Shown piece by piece: positions 46,094-59,036 of a stretch of DNA of 64,000 nt (position 1 is its first letter; each line of letters begins with the position of its first letter). Position numbers and translations under genes: made by a program. Under the pieces are notes generated by a model. It was given only the letters and a program-made list of their open reading frames with translations, was not told the origin of the DNA and did no database searches. The stretch is from Hyphomicrobiales bacterium (GTDB lineage: Bacteria; Pseudomonadota; Alphaproteobacteria; Rhizobiales; Beijerinckiaceae): assembly GCA_027483945.1 (NCBI GenBank), contig JAIXTM010000003.1, forward strand, positions 237,171 to 301,170, read 5' to 3'.

Positions 46094-47509
46094 ATGAACG
46101 CCAATACGCCAGCCTCATTTTCGCGAACGCCTGCCGAAGCGGTTAAGGCTGCGTTGACCGAACTTGCCGCAACTTTCGGCAATCGGCTCGTGACGAGCCA
46201 GGCCGTGCGCGACCAGCACTGCAACACGCTGAGCTGGACGGCCTCCCAGGCGCCCGACGGCGTCCTCTATCCCCAGACGACGCAGGATGTGGCCGACGCC
46301 GTGCGCATCTGCGCGCGCCACAAGGTTCCCGTGATCCCGTTCGGCACCGGCACGTCGTTCGAGGGCCACACCAACGCGCCCGCCGGCGGCATCTCCATCG
46401 ATACGTCCATGATGAAGGCCATCGTGTCGGTCCATCCGGAGGATCTCGACGTCACGGTGGAGGCCGGTGTCACGCGCAAGGAGTTGAACGAGCACCTGCG
46501 CGACATGGGCCTGTTCTTCCCCATCGACCCCGGCGCCGACGCCTCGCTCGGCGGCATGGCCTCCACCCGCGCCTCCGGCACCAATGCGGTCCGCTACGGC
46601 ACGATGCGCGACAACGTGCTGGCGCTGGAGGTCGTGACGGCGAGCGGCGAGGTCGTGCAGACCGGCCGCCGCGCCCGCAAGTCGTCCGCAGGCTACGACC
46701 TGACGCGCCTCTTCGTCGGCGCAGAGGGCACGCTCGGGGTCGTGACCAGGGTGACGCTGAAGCTCCATGGCATCCCGCAGGCGATCTCCGGCGGCTTGTG
46801 CCCCTTCCCCTCGGTGGAAGCCGCTTGCCAAGCGACGATCCTGACCATCCAGTCGGGCATCCCCATCGCCCGGATCGAGCTTCTGGACGCGATGCAGGTC
46901 CGGGCCTGCAATCTCTACTCCAAGCTGACGCTCCCCGAGACACCCATGCTCTTCGTGGAATTCCACGGCACGGATGCCGGCGTGCGCGAGCAGTCCGAGT
47001 TCTTCGGCGAGATCGCCGCCGACCTCGGCGGCGGGCCGTTCGAATGGACGACGAGGTCCGAAGAGCGCACGAGACTCTGGCAGGCGCGCCACGACGCCTA
47101 TTGGGCGGCCATCGCGCTCAGGCCCGGCGCCCAGGGCATCTCCACCGATGTTTGCGTGCCGATTTCCCGGCTGGCCGAATGCGTCGCCGAGACCCAGGCC
47201 GATATCGAGGCGTCCGGCCTTCTGGCGCCCATCGTCGGCCATGTGGGCGACGGCAATTTCCACGTCCTGCCGCTGGTCGACGTCAATGACCCCGCCGAGG
47301 TCTCCCGCGGCAAGGCGTTCGTCGAGCGGCTCGTGCAGCGAGCCCTCGCCATGGAGGGCACCTGCACCGGCGAGCACGGCGTCGGCCAGATGAAGATGAA
47401 ATATCTGGAGGCCGAGCATGGGCCGGAGGGGCTGGCGCTCATGCGCACGCTGAAGAAAGCGCTCGACCCGGACAACATCATGAACCCGGGCAAGATCGTC
47501 GCCCTGTGA
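46094..47509 (+). CDS. FAD-linked D-lactate dehydrogenase (cytochrome type)
   Basis: A 471-residue flavoenzyme of the PCMH/GlcD type. The FAD-binding domain has PFGTGTSFEGHTNAP near 85-100 and GGMASTRASGTNAVRYG. The C-terminal domain ends with GEHGVGQMK and DPDNIMNPGKI, both typical of lactate or glycolate dehydrogenases. Length and the GTSFEGH stretch favour D-lactate dehydrogenase (cytochrome) over GlcD, and electrons would enter the respiratory chain via cytochrome c or quinone. No lactate permease is adjacent. The start has AGAGG about 8 nt upstream. Confidence 0.88.
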   Translation: MNANTPASFSRTPAEAVKAALTELAATFGNRLVTSQAVRDQHCNTLSWTASQAPDGVLYPQTTQDVADAVRICARHKVPVIPFGTGTSFEGHTNAPAGGISIDTSMMKAIVSVHPEDLDVTVEAGVTRKELNEHLRDMGLFFPIDPGADASLGGMASTRASGTNAVRYGTMRDNVLALEVVTASGEVVQTGRRARKSSAGYDLTRLFVGAEGTLGVVTRVTLKLHGIPQAISGGLCPFPSVEAACQATILTIQSGIPIARIELLDAMQVRACNLYSKLTLPETPMLFVEFHGTDAGVREQSEFFGEIAADLGGGPFEWTTRSEERTRLWQARHDAYWAAIALRPGAQGISTDVCVPISRLAECVAETQADIEASGLLAPIVGHVGDGNFHVLPLVDVNDPAEVSRGKAFVERLVQRALAMEGTCTGEHGVGQMKMKYLEAEHGPEGLALMRTLKKALDPDNIMNPGKIVAL

Positions 47510-47620
47510 TCGGCCCGCGGGTCGCCTTGCCCCCGTTTCGGCCTAACTCTTGCGGTGAAGGCTCGTCTTCGGCGCCCGGCATCGGGTAGAGTCGGGCCGA
47601 CCACGGATGAGAGGATCGAC

Positions 47621-50600
47621 TTGCGGGACTTCCTGACCGCCCTTGCGGCCATCGTGATCCTGGCGCTGGCCGCGGCGCTGGTCGGCCCGTGGTTCGTGGA
47701 CTGGAACGCCCACCGCGCCACCATCGACGCCCGCCTGTCCGAACTGGCGGGCCGGCCGGTGCGCACCGAGGGTCGCCTGTCCTTCGCCCTCCTGCCCTCG
47801 CCGCAGGCGCGCATCGCGACGGTCCTTGTCGGCGAGGACGGCACCGCGACGGCCCGGATCGACGACCTGTCGGTGGATATCGCGCTCGTGCCGCTCCTGC
47901 AGCGGCGCGTCCAGGTCAACGACATCCGGATCGGCAAGCTCGACGTGACGCTGGGCGTGGACCAGCAGGGCGAGGCCCGGGTGCCACCGGCCCGTCCCGC
48001 CACCGCCCTCCCCGACTGGCCGGTTTCCCTGGAGCGGCTGGCGCTTGGCCACGGCTCGCTGCGGGTTGTGCGCGCCGATGGCGGCCAGACCGTGATCAAT
48101 CCGATCCAGCTCGTCGCGCAGGCGCAGTCCCTGACCGGACCGTGGCGCGTTCAGGGCCATGCTGGCGACGTCGCCTTCCGCGTCACCACCGGCGCCCGGG
48201 AGGCGGACGGGCGCGTACGCACCGTGGCGGCGATCGGCGGCGAGCGGCATCCCCGCCTCGATTTCGACGGCCTGCTCGGCCCGCGCATCGACGGCACGAT
48301 CAAGGTCTCCATCGGCCCGCCGGTCCAGCCCGTGGACAGCGGCCCTCCGGTCCCGATCATCCTCAGCGGCCCGGTCAAGGGTACACCACGCCAGCTTGCG
48401 GCCGACGAACTGAAGCTGGAGATCGCCGACGGTCCCACCGCCCTGCGCTTCGACGGGAAAGGCTCGCTCGACGTCACCGGCGAGCCGCGGCTCGCCCTCG
48501 ACTTCGCGGCGAAGTTCGTCGATGCCGACGCCTTCCTGCTCTCGCCGGCGGGAAAGCAGTTCCTGACCCGTTCCGACCGCGGCTTCGGCGGCTGGCCGCT
48601 GGCCACCGCGATCACGCTCAAGGTGGACACGCTCACCCTCGGCAACGAGGAGACCGGCGCCCTGGACGCGGCTGTCGCCATCGGCGAGGGCGGCGCCCTG
48701 CTCCAGCGTCTGTCCGCGGTCCTGCCTGGCCAGGCCAAGGTTCGCTTCGAGGCTCAGCCTGGCAGCCGCCCCGGCGGCCTGTTCGGCCGGCTCGAGCTCG
48801 ACGCGGCCAAGCCGGAGCCGCTCGCGGCCTTCATCGCCCAGCTCAACGGCCCCGCTACCGCCATCCGCCTCGCCGGCGAGAAGCCCTTCACGCTGAAGAC
48901 CGACGTCATCGCCACGAGGCAGGTGCTGGCGGCGCCGGCCCTGCAATGGGCGTCGGGTGACGCGCGCATCACCGGCGCGGTGCGTTACACGCCGCCGGAG
49001 AGCGAGACCGCCCGCGGCCGCCTGGACGCGCAATTATCGACAGCCGCCTTCGACCTGGAGCGCCTGCCGGCTCTCGGAAACCTGCGCCGCAACATGGCGG
49101 CGGTGGATTTTGACATCCGCCTCGATGCCCGCGACGTCCGCTTCGGCGCCAATGTCCGTTCCGGCACCGGGACCGTCCAGGCCCATCTCGTCGCCGATGC
49201 GTCCGGGCTCGACATCCGCACTCTCGACATCGCCGACGTCGCCGGCGCGAGCGCGCGCGCCTCCGGGCGCCTTTCCGACGCCGGCGAGGGCCGCATCGAG
49301 GGAGCGGTCCAGGCCGCGCAGATCGGGCCGTTAATGGCCCTGGCGGGCAAGATCTGGGACGGCGAGCACATCGTGACCGGCCTGCCCGCGGGCGTCGGCC
49401 GCGCCGCGCTCGATGCCAGGTTCAATGTGGAAGCCTCGAACCGGTCGGCGGACCGGGCGCTGGTCGGTCGCCTGGAGGGCACGAGCGGCGCCGGAATGAC
49501 GGTCGCCGCCGAGGGCGCCATCGCCCGCGACGACCAGGGCGCGCTCGACGAGATTTCCTCCGCGCAGATCAGCCTGAAGGCAAAGGACGGCGGCGATCTC
49601 CTGCGCCTGGCCAACCTCGCCGCGCCCGGAATGCCCACCGGACCGGGCGAGGCCCTGATCGAATTCGGCCGTCGCCCGCGCCTCGGCGCCGTCGTCTCGC
49701 TATCGGGGCGGGCGGATGGCTGGAGCATCACGACCCTGAGCCCGATCCCCCTGCGCGGCCGGGTCGAGACGCGGCGCGAAGGCACGTTCCGGTTCCAGGT
49801 GGCCGACGCCACGCCCTGGTTGCGCGACTGGCAGCTCGTGACACCGGCCGACCGGCAGGTGCGCCAGGCGGGGCTCGACGTGAAGATCAGCCCGACCGGC
49901 GGGCGCTGGTCGCTCGAGCCGCAGGGCCGGATCGGCGCGATCGACGTCACAGGGGAGCTCACCGTCAACCCGGCGAGCCGCTCGGTCAGCGGCGCGCTGC
50001 GGCTCGGGAGCGCCTCGGTGCCCGCTCTCGTCACCTGGGCCGGGCTCAATCCCAGCGCTCCGCCGCGCCCCGGCACGATCTGGAGCATCGCGCGCTTCCC
50101 CGAAGCCCAACCCATGCCTTTCAATGCCGAGGTCGCGCTGGCCGTGGCGGAGGTCGATCTCGGCGAGGGCCGGGTCGGCCGCAACGGCGAGGGCACCCTG
50201 CTGATCGGCGCCGATTCCATCGCCCTACGCCCGTTCCGCGTCGATTACGGCGGCATCACCGTGTCCGGCGAATTGTCGGCCAACCGTCAGGGCGGCCGGG
50301 CCGCACTCGCGGGTGAGATCGGCTTCAGCGATCTCCTGGCCCTGAGCCCGACGGCGCAGACGGTCGCCGGAGGCCGCCTGGGCGCTCGCCTGCGCTTCGG
50401 AGCCTCCGGCGAGACGCCGACCGCCATGGTCGCCAACGTCTCCGGCGCCGGTCAGGCGCGGTGGAGCGGCATCGCCATCGCGAATCTCTCCCCGCGGGCG
50501 GCGACCGAGGTCGCCCGCGCCCAGGCGGGCACCGAAGGGGCCTTCCCGAGCGCCGAGGAGATCGCGCGCAGGATCGGAGCGGCGCTCGATGCCGGGCCCT

Positions 50601-51178
50601 TCATCCCGACCCAGCGGGACCAGGAGATCCCCGTCACGCTGAGCGCGGGCGTGCTCCGCTTCGGGCCGCTGATCGGCGAGACGGCGGAGGCGCGCCTGTC
50701 CGGCCAGTTCACCTTCGATCTGCGGTCTCTCGCCATCGAGGGCCGCGCCAACATCCAGGCCACGGGATCGCCGCCCGGCTGGATCGGCGGCGCGCCGCAA
50801 TTCGCCGTGTCCTGGCAGGCCCAGGCCGGCCAGCCTGCCATGACGCGGACCGTCGATGCCGTGCCGATGGTGAATGGTCTCGCCGCGCTCAGGCTCAGCC
50901 GTGAGGTGGAAAAGATCGAGCAGATGGAGGCCGACGACCGCGAGCGGGCCTTCCACAACCGGCGCCTGCGCGCCGAGCGTGAGCGCAATGCACCACCGCC
51001 GCCCGCGCCCGAGCCACCGTCCGTTCCGCCGGCTCCGCCGCCGCCGCCGCCAACACCCCTGCCGCCGCCGGAGCCTCAGGCCCCCGCAAGCCGGCCGCCA
51101 GTACCGCCGTCCTCGGGCTCGATCCGGTCGGCACCGGCACCCCGCGCGCCGGCGCCGCTCGACATCACGCCGCGCTGA
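47621..51178 (+). CDS. AsmA family protein
   Basis: A 1185-residue AsmA-type protein: one N-terminal membrane helix (about residues 5-25), the AsmA N-domain (DWNAHRATIDARLSELAGR), a very long beta-rich periplasmic part and the AsmA-2 C-terminal domain. The last 80 residues are a proline-rich tail with long PPP runs and little predicted fold. AsmA-like proteins are now seen as bridges for lipid transport between membranes. I chose the TTG at 47621, which has GAGAGGA about 6 nt upstream and sits directly before the helix; the earlier ATG at 47555 lacks both. Confidence 0.86.
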   Translation: MRDFLTALAAIVILALAAALVGPWFVDWNAHRATIDARLSELAGRPVRTEGRLSFALLPSPQARIATVLVGEDGTATARIDDLSVDIALVPLLQRRVQVNDIRIGKLDVTLGVDQQGEARVPPARPATALPDWPVSLERLALGHGSLRVVRADGGQTVINPIQLVAQAQSLTGPWRVQGHAGDVAFRVTTGAREADGRVRTVAAIGGERHPRLDFDGLLGPRIDGTIKVSIGPPVQPVDSGPPVPIILSGPVKGTPRQLAADELKLEIADGPTALRFDGKGSLDVTGEPRLALDFAAKFVDADAFLLSPAGKQFLTRSDRGFGGWPLATAITLKVDTLTLGNEETGALDAAVAIGEGGALLQRLSAVLPGQAKVRFEAQPGSRPGGLFGRLELDAAKPEPLAAFIAQLNGPATAIRLAGEKPFTLKTDVIATRQVLAAPALQWASGDARITGAVRYTPPESETARGRLDAQLSTAAFDLERLPALGNLRRNMAAVDFDIRLDARDVRFGANVRSGTGTVQAHLVADASGLDIRTLDIADVAGASARASGRLSDAGEGRIEGAVQAAQIGPLMALAGKIWDGEHIVTGLPAGVGRAALDARFNVEASNRSADRALVGRLEGTSGAGMTVAAEGAIARDDQGALDEISSAQISLKAKDGGDLLRLANLAAPGMPTGPGEALIEFGRRPRLGAVVSLSGRADGWSITTLSPIPLRGRVETRREGTFRFQVADATPWLRDWQLVTPADRQVRQAGLDVKISPTGGRWSLEPQGRIGAIDVTGELTVNPASRSVSGALRLGSASVPALVTWAGLNPSAPPRPGTIWSIARFPEAQPMPFNAEVALAVAEVDLGEGRVGRNGEGTLLIGADSIALRPFRVDYGGITVSGELSANRQGGRAALAGEIGFSDLLALSPTAQTVAGGRLGARLRFGASGETPTAMVANVSGAGQARWSGIAIANLSPRAATEVARAQAGTEGAFPSAEEIARRIGAALDAGPFIPTQRDQEIPVTLSAGVLRFGPLIGETAEARLSGQFTFDLRSLAIEGRANIQATGSPPGWIGGAPQFAVSWQAQAGQPAMTRTVDAVPMVNGLAALRLSREVEKIEQMEADDRERAFHNRRLRAERERNAPPPPAPEPPSVPPAPPPPPPTPLPPPEPQAPASRPPVPPSSGSIRSAPAPRAPAPLDITPR

Positions 51179-51181
51179 GCG

Positions 51182-52105
51182 TCACGGCCACCGGACGGTC
51201 GGCGGCATCGAGGACAGGATCGAGGCGACGTTGCCGCCGGTCTTGAGGCCGAAGATCGTCCCGCGGTCGTAGAGCAGGTTGAACTCCACATAGCGGCCGC
51301 GGCGCACCTGCTGCTCGTGGCGGTCGGCTTCGCTCCAGGCCGTGCCGGCGTTCCGCCTTACGATCTCGGGATAGACCGCGAGGAACGCCTCGCCGACGCC
51401 GCGGGTGAAGGCGAAGTCCCCGTGCGGGTCGCCCGACCAGAGATAGTCGTAGAAGATGCCACCGATGCCCCGGGGCTCGTTGCGGTGCTTCAGATGAAAA
51501 TACTCGTCGCACCACGCCTTGTAGCGGGGATAGTCCGCTTGCTGATGCGGCGCGCATGCCCCGCGCATCGCCTCGTGGAAGAGCTGCGTGTCGGGGTCGT
51601 CCTGCACCCGCCGCCGGTCGAGCACGGGCGTCAGGTCCGCGCCGCCGCCGAACCACGGCTTCGTGGTCACCACGAAGCGGGTGTTCATGTGAACCGTCGG
51701 CACGTTCGGGTTCCAGGGATGGGCGATCAGCGAGATGCCGCCAGCCCAGAAGCGCGGATCGTCGGCCGAACCGGGGATCTGCCCGCGGAATTCCGGCGCG
51801 AACGTTCCATGGACGGTGGACACATGGATACCGGCCTTCTCGAAGACGCGGCCGCGCAGCATCGCCATCGTGCCGCCGCCACCCTTGGCTCCGGAATGGT
51901 CGGTACGCTCCCACGGCGTGCGCTCGAACCGGCCTGGCGCGGCCGGAGCATCGGCGTCGAACGGGCCGGCGCACTCATTCTCCAGCGACTCGAAGGCGTC
52001 GCAGAGCCTGCCCTGCAGCTCGGCGAACCAGAGCGGAGCGCGGCGCTGCAGATCCGTCACGTCGGCGGGGTCGAAGGGGGCCGCCCCGGGGGTGCTATCG
52101 GTCAT
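51182..52105 (-). CDS. hemF: Oxygen-dependent coproporphyrinogen III oxidase
   Basis: Aerobic enzyme converting coproporphyrinogen III to protoporphyrinogen IX in heme synthesis. It is 307 residues, standard length. The family is marked by [29 protein letters not shown] and [11 protein letters not shown]. Its ATG overlaps the trmL stop by 4 nt, and AGGA is well placed before it. Heme is needed by the bc1 complex encoded 4 kb away, but they are not in one operon. Confidence 0.95.
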   Translation of the reverse strand: MTDSTPGAAPFDPADVTDLQRRAPLWFAELQGRLCDAFESLENECAGPFDADAPAAPGRFERTPWERTDHSGAKGGGGTMAMLRGRVFEKAGIHVSTVHGTFAPEFRGQIPGSADDPRFWAGGISLIAHPWNPNVPTVHMNTRFVVTTKPWFGGGADLTPVLDRRRVQDDPDTQLFHEAMRGACAPHQQADYPRYKAWCDEYFHLKHRNEPRGIGGIFYDYLWSGDPHGDFAFTRGVGEAFLAVYPEIVRRNAGTAWSEADRHEQQVRRGRYVEFNLLYDRGTIFGLKTGGNVASILSSMPPTVRWP

Positions 52106-52602
52106 GAACCGTTCCTATCAGCGGCCTGAAGCGGGGGCCACGCCCGCAATTGCCGCAAGGCCTCGCCGGCTATCATCCCCGCCGCCACGGCGACGTTGAG
52201 CGAGCGCAAGCCCGCTGCGACCGGAATCGCGATCCGCGCATCGGTCGCCGCGTGGACGTGGTCCGGCGCGCCAGCGCTCTCGCGGCCCATCATGACGACG
52301 TCCCCGGCCCGGAAGGCGAAATCGGGATAGGCGATCGCCCCGCGCGTTGTCGCCAGGACGAGCCGGGCGCCCTCCTCCCGCCGCACCGCCTCAAAGGCGG
52401 CGAAGTCGGCATGGCGGCGGATCGCGGCCCGCTCCAGATAGTCCATGCCGGCCCGCCGGAAGTTGCGGTCCGAGGCGTCGAAGCCGGCCGGCTCCACGAT
52501 GTCGAGCCCGATGCCGAGGCAGGCGCAGAGGCGCGCGATCGTCCCGGCATTCTGCGGGATATCGGGCTGGAAAAGCGCAATCCGGATCATGCGATCCGCC
52601 AT
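52102..52602 (-). CDS. trmL: tRNA (cytidine(34)-2'-O)-methyltransferase
   Basis: SPOUT-fold enzyme that 2'-O-methylates the wobble base of certain leucine tRNAs. It is 166 residues. The N-terminal [15 protein letters not shown], the GRESAGAPD loop and the knot region [11 protein letters not shown] are all present. The ATG at 52602 has GAGG upstream; a second ATG at 52590 is possible. It forms a two-gene minus-strand operon with hemF. Confidence 0.93.
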   Translation of the reverse strand: MADRMIRIALFQPDIPQNAGTIARLCACLGIGLDIVEPAGFDASDRNFRRAGMDYLERAAIRRHADFAAFEAVRREEGARLVLATTRGAIAYPDFAFRAGDVVMMGRESAGAPDHVHAATDARIAIPVAAGLRSLNVAVAAGMIAGEALRQLRAWPPLQAADRNGS

Positions 52603-52689
52603 AATGGCCTCGCAATGCGGGCGCCAGTGCCTATGTCAGCCTCACAGCCCGGCGCGGACAGTCCGGGCCAGGAAACCGCCGTCCATCCC

Positions 52690-54564
<1,875 letters not shown>

Positions 54565-54645
54565 GATCCATCGCCCGCGCTGCTGGAACCGATCACATAT
54601 CGCCATTGGGCAATCGGCCGGCCGCAGCCTACAAGGCTCGCCATC

Positions 54646-56073
54646 ATGCGACAGGATCGGACGCAGCCGGCCGGAGCCGGCCATCCCTATTGGCTGGAAT
54701 TGAAGGCGACGCTGGCGCTGAGCTGGCCGCTCGTCCTCGCCAACCTCGCCCAGATCGGCATGACGACGACGGACGTGGTCCTGCTCGGGCGGCTGAGCCG
54801 CGAGGCTCTGGCAGCCGGCGCGCTGGCGGGCAACCTCTACCACGCGACCCTGATCTTCGGGATCGGCCTCGTCACGGCGGTGTCGCCGCTCCTGGCCGAG
54901 GAGTTCGGCCGGCGGCGCCACGCGGTGCGCGAGGCACGCCGCACCGTGCGCCAGGGCCTGTGGACGGCCGTGATCATCACCCTGCCGCTCTGGGTCCTGC
55001 TGTGGAACGGCGAGCGCATCCTGCTGCTCCTCGGCCAGGAGCCACGCCTCGCCGCCGATGCGGGCGCCTATCTGCGCGCGTTCCAGTGGACATTGCTGCC
55101 CGTGCTCCTGTTCATGGTGCTGCGCCACTTCATGGCGGCCCTGGAGCGGCCCGGCTGGGCGCTGGCCGCGGCCCTGGTGACGCTCGTGGTCAACGGCATC
55201 CTGGCCTGGGCGCTGATCTTCGGCCGGCTCGGAGCGCCCGCGCTCGGCCTCGTCGGCGCGGGCATAGCGACGTCCATCGCGACGACGCTGCAATTGCTGA
55301 TGATCGTCGCCGTGCTGCTGCGCGAGCGGCGCTTTCGCCGCTATCGGCTGTTCGGGCGGCTCTGGCGCGCGGACTGGTCGCGCATGGCCCGGATCTGGCG
55401 CATCGGCACGCCCATCGGCGTGATCCTGATGTTCGAGATCACGGTGTTCAACGCGGCCGCCTTCCTGCAGGGCCTGCTCGGCGCGACGTCGCTCGCCGCC
55501 CATGCCATCGCGCTGCAGATCGCGGCGACCTCGTTCATGGTGCCCCTCGGCGTCAGCCAGGCGGCGACGGTCCGTGTCGGACGGGCCTACGGCGCGAAGG
55601 ACCCGGCGGGCGTGGCGCGTGCCGGCTGGACGGCCTTTGGCTTCGTCATGGCCTTCATGTCGATGACCGCCCTGCTGATGGTGCTGGTGCCGGACATGCT
55701 GGTCGGGCTGTTCATCGACCTGTCGCTGCCGGGCGGCGGCGAAGTGGCGCAGCTCGCCGCGACCTTCCTGCTGGTCGCGGCCCTGTTCCAGCTCGCCGAC
55801 GGCGCCCAGGCGGCGCTCAGCGGCATGCTGCGCGGCCTGCAGGACACGTTCGTCCCCATGCTCCTCGCCGGCTTCGGCTATTGGGTGATCGGCTTCGGTT
55901 TGGCGGTCTATCTGGGCTTCCGCACAGAGCTTGCGGGGCTTGGCATCTGGTTCGGCCTCGCGGCGGGCCTTGCCGCCGTCGCCGCATGCCTCGGCTGGCG
56001 CTGGCTGGCCCGCGGCCGGATCGGCCTTGTGCCGGCTCCGGAAGGCCTGCGCACGGCCGCCGCGGAGCGGTAG
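54646..56073 (+). CDS. MATE family efflux transporter
   Basis: A 475-residue, 12-helix multidrug/toxin antiporter of the NorM branch, driven by Na+ or H+. It has two MATE repeats, with the pattern LALSWPLVLANLAQIGMTTT near the first helix and IGTPIGVILMFEITVF at the second. AAGG lies ahead of the ATG. It follows the ABC exporter after 81 nt; the two may form a small export cluster, but no shared substrate is implied. Confidence 0.9.
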   Translation: MRQDRTQPAGAGHPYWLELKATLALSWPLVLANLAQIGMTTTDVVLLGRLSREALAAGALAGNLYHATLIFGIGLVTAVSPLLAEEFGRRRHAVREARRTVRQGLWTAVIITLPLWVLLWNGERILLLLGQEPRLAADAGAYLRAFQWTLLPVLLFMVLRHFMAALERPGWALAAALVTLVVNGILAWALIFGRLGAPALGLVGAGIATSIATTLQLLMIVAVLLRERRFRRYRLFGRLWRADWSRMARIWRIGTPIGVILMFEITVFNAAAFLQGLLGATSLAAHAIALQIAATSFMVPLGVSQAATVRVGRAYGAKDPAGVARAGWTAFGFVMAFMSMTALLMVLVPDMLVGLFIDLSLPGGGEVAQLAATFLLVAALFQLADGAQAALSGMLRGLQDTFVPMLLAGFGYWVIGFGLAVYLGFRTELAGLGIWFGLAAGLAAVAACLGWRWLARGRIGLVPAPEGLRTAAAER

Positions 56074-56259
56074 ACATCACCCTGGAACCATGCCAAAGAC
56101 CGGCCAGCGCGGCGACCCCCGGTCGCATTGCGCGCCGGCGCGTCTCATGGTTTCGACGCGCTTCGTATTGGAACTGTAATCCGCCCGCTCCGGACAGCCC
56201 GGCTCCTGACAGCCGCCGTCCGCGAGCCGGACGCCCGGACGACGCGAAGAGGTGCCAAG

Positions 56260-56805
56260 GTGGCCGACGCTGCGACGACTCAAGAGCCCACCCGCCGCGA
56301 CTTTCTCTACATTGCCACGGGCGCTGTCGGCGCGGTCGGCCTCGCCGCCGTGGCCTGGCCCTTCGTGCGCCAGATGGCGCCATCCGCCGACGTGGTCGCC
56401 GCCGGCGCCCCGGTCGAGTTCGACCTGACGCCGGTTCCCGAGGGGCAGATCGTCAAGCTCTTCTGGCGCGGCAAGCTGATCTTCATCCGTCACAGGACGC
56501 AGAAGGAGATCGCCGACGCGCAGAACGTCCAGATCGGCAGCCTCCCCGACCCTCAGCCCGACTCGGCCCGCGTGAAGGACGGCAAGGCCCAGTGGCTCGT
56601 CGTCTACGGCAACTGCACCCATCTGGGCTGCGTGCCGCTCGGCAATTCCGGCGCCTATGGCGGCTGGTTCTGCCCGTGCCACGGCTCGGTCTTCGATACG
56701 TCGGGCCGCATCCGCCAGGGGCCGGCCCCGACGAACCTTCCGGTGCCGCCCTACACGTTCGTGTCCGACACCAAGATCCTCATCGGCGGCGGCGCAGCCG
56801 CCTGA
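56260..56805 (+). CDS. petA: Ubiquinol-cytochrome c reductase Rieske iron-sulfur subunit
   Basis: The 2Fe-2S subunit of the bc1 complex, 181 residues. A twin-arginine-like start (TRRDFLY) precedes a membrane anchor (about 18-37). Cluster ligands are complete: Cys119 and His121 in CTHLGC, Cys138 and His141 in CPCHG, with the disulfide cysteines 124 and 140. I use the GTG at 56260 with AGAGG upstream, since the ATG at 56128 adds an unlikely arginine-rich stretch. It is the first gene of petABC, 31 nt before petB. Confidence 0.94.
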   Translation: MADAATTQEPTRRDFLYIATGAVGAVGLAAVAWPFVRQMAPSADVVAAGAPVEFDLTPVPEGQIVKLFWRGKLIFIRHRTQKEIADAQNVQIGSLPDPQPDSARVKDGKAQWLVVYGNCTHLGCVPLGNSGAYGGWFCPCHGSVFDTSGRIRQGPAPTNLPVPPYTFVSDTKILIGGGAAA

Positions 56806-56836
56806 CGCCGACCAGCCACGCGACAGGCCCAATCCC

Positions 56837-58117
56837 ATGGAAAGCCATTCGACCTACGTTCCCAAGAGCGGCTTCGCGAAGTGGTTCGAGAGCCGCCTGC
56901 CCATCGCGGGCCTGGTCCATTCCTCGTTCATCGCGTTCCCGGTGCCGCGGAACCTGAACTATTTCTGGACCTTCGGCGCGATCCTCATGTTCATGCTGGT
57001 GGCGCAGATCGTGACCGGCATCGTGCTGGTCATGCACTACACGCCCGAAGCCACGAAGGCCTTCGCCTCCGTTGAGCACATCATGCGCGACGTGAATTAC
57101 GGCTGGCTCCTGCGCTACCTGCACGCCAACGGCGCCTCGATGTTCTTCATCGCGGTCTACATTCACATCGCTCGCGGCCTCTATTACGGCTCGTACAAGG
57201 CGCCGCGCGAGGTCCTGTGGATCCTCGGCGTCATCATCTTCCTCCTGATGATGGCCACCGCCTTCATGGGTTACGTGCTCCCCTGGGGTCAGATGTCGTT
57301 CTGGGGTGCCACGGTCATCACCAACCTGTTCGGCGCGTTCCCGATCATCGGCGAGCCGATCGTGACGTGGCTGTGGGGCGGCTACGCCGTCGACAACCCG
57401 ACGCTGAACCGCTTCTTCTCGCTGCATTACCTCCTGCCGTTCATGATCGCGGGCGTCGTGATCCTGCACGTCTGGGCGCTGCATCATGTGGGCCAGAACA
57501 ACCCGACCGGCGTCGAGGTGAAGAGCGTCAAGAAGGACACGATCCCCTTCACGCCATACGCCACGGTGAAGGACGCGTTCGCCGTCGTCTGCTTCTTCAT
57601 CTTCTTCGCGTGGTTCGTGTTCTACATCCCGAACTATCTCGGCCACGCCGACAACTACATCGAGGCCAATCCGGCTGTGACGCCGGCGCATATCGTGCCC
57701 GAATGGTACTTCCTGCCGTTCTACGCGATCCTGCGCGCCATCCCCTCCAAGCTCGGCGGCGTCATCGCCATGTTCGGCTCGATCGCGATCCTCGCGTTCC
57801 TGCCCTGGCTCGACACGTCCCGGGTGCGCTCCTCGACCTACCGCCCGCTCTACAAGCAGTTCTTCTGGGTCTTCATCGTCTGCGTGATCGGCCTCGGCTA
57901 TCTCGGCGGCGCCCCGGCGGAAGGCGGCTACGTCATCGCGGCGCGCATTCTGACGGCTTACTACTTCGCGCACTTCCTCATCGTGCTGCCGCTGCTCGGC
58001 CTGTTCGAGACGCCCAAGCCCTTGCCCAATTCCATCGCCGAATCGGTGCTGGAGAACGGGCATGGCGGACCGGCCCTCGCCGCGGGCGCGACCGCCGCGC
58101 CGGACCGCAAGAGCTGA
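56837..58117 (+). CDS. petB: Ubiquinol-cytochrome c reductase cytochrome b
   Basis: Core membrane subunit of the bc1 complex, 426 residues, eight helices, holding both b hemes and the two quinol sites. Family motifs are seen: [17 protein letters not shown] and [13 protein letters not shown] in the second helix, [16 protein letters not shown] after it, and the quinol-oxidation [13 protein letters not shown] loop. It is separate from cytochrome c1, unlike the fused fbcH of Bradyrhizobium. The ATG at 56837 follows petA; a terminator comes only after petC. Confidence 0.97.
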   Translation: MESHSTYVPKSGFAKWFESRLPIAGLVHSSFIAFPVPRNLNYFWTFGAILMFMLVAQIVTGIVLVMHYTPEATKAFASVEHIMRDVNYGWLLRYLHANGASMFFIAVYIHIARGLYYGSYKAPREVLWILGVIIFLLMMATAFMGYVLPWGQMSFWGATVITNLFGAFPIIGEPIVTWLWGGYAVDNPTLNRFFSLHYLLPFMIAGVVILHVWALHHVGQNNPTGVEVKSVKKDTIPFTPYATVKDAFAVVCFFIFFAWFVFYIPNYLGHADNYIEANPAVTPAHIVPEWYFLPFYAILRAIPSKLGGVIAMFGSIAILAFLPWLDTSRVRSSTYRPLYKQFFWVFIVCVIGLGYLGGAPAEGGYVIAARILTAYYFAHFLIVLPLLGLFETPKPLPNSIAESVLENGHGGPALAAGATAAPDRKS

Positions 58118-58141
58118 TCACGAGAGGCTGGGACAGAACCG

Positions 58142-59011
58142 ATGAAAAAGACCACCCTCCTCATCGCCGGCGCGCTCGCGGCGTTCCTGTCGGCTCCGCT
58201 GGCGGCTCTCGCCGCCGAGGGCGGCGCCACGCCGCCGCGCCAGTCCTGGAGCTTCTCCGGCCCCTTCGGCACGTTCGACCGAGCCCAGCTCCAGCGCGGC
58301 TTCAAGGTCTACAAGGAGGTCTGCGCCTCCTGCCACTCGCTGTCGATGGTTTCCTTCCGGAACCTGTCGCAGCCGGGTGGTCCGCAATTCTCCCGCGGCC
58401 AGGTCGAGGCGCTGGCCGCGACCTACCAGATCACCGACGGGCCGAACGATTCCGGCGAGATGTTCCAGCGGCCCGGCCGCCCCGCGGACAAGTTCCCGAA
58501 GGCGTTCCCCAACGAGAACGCCGCCCGCGCGGCCAATGGCGGCGCCTATCCGCCGGACTTCTCGGTCCTCGCCAAGGCGCGAACCTATTCGCGCGGCTTC
58601 CCCTGGTTCATCCTGGACGCGTTCACCCAGTACCAGGAGCACGGCCCGGACTACATCACGGCGCTGCTGAACGGCTATGTCGAGCCGCCGCCGGGTGTGA
58701 CGCTGGCCCCCGGCCAGCACTACAACCTCTACATGCCGGGCAACGCCATCGCGATGGCCAAGCCCCTGTCCGACGGTCAGGTGGAATATCCCAAGGGGCC
58801 GGACGGCCGCGCGCCGGTTCCGGAGACGGTCGCCCAATACGCCAAGGACGTCTCGGCATTCATGATGTGGGCGGCCGAGCCCCATATGGAAGCCCGCAAG
58901 CAGATGGGCTTCAAGGTCATCATCTTCCTGATCGTCTTTGCCGGCCTGCTCTACTTCACCAAGAAGAAGATCTGGGGCCGCATCGGCGGCGATCCGGTCA
59001 GCGCCGCCTGA
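58142..59011 (+). CDS. petC: Cytochrome c1
   Basis: Heme c subunit of the bc1 complex, 289 residues. The signal peptide covers residues 1 to about 25. The heme site CASCH (61-65) is complete, and a methionine in NAIAMAKPLSDGQVEY is the likely sixth ligand. A C-terminal anchor helix (about 257-275) is followed by a short basic tail. It sits 24 nt after petB and is closed by a strong terminator. Confidence 0.96.
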   Translation: MKKTTLLIAGALAAFLSAPLAALAAEGGATPPRQSWSFSGPFGTFDRAQLQRGFKVYKEVCASCHSLSMVSFRNLSQPGGPQFSRGQVEALAATYQITDGPNDSGEMFQRPGRPADKFPKAFPNENAARAANGGAYPPDFSVLAKARTYSRGFPWFILDAFTQYQEHGPDYITALLNGYVEPPPGVTLAPGQHYNLYMPGNAIAMAKPLSDGQVEYPKGPDGRAPVPETVAQYAKDVSAFMMWAAEPHMEARKQMGFKVIIFLIVFAGLLYFTKKKIWGRIGGDPVSAA

Positions 59012-59036
59012 CCCGGCGCGATCCGCTTGAACGGGA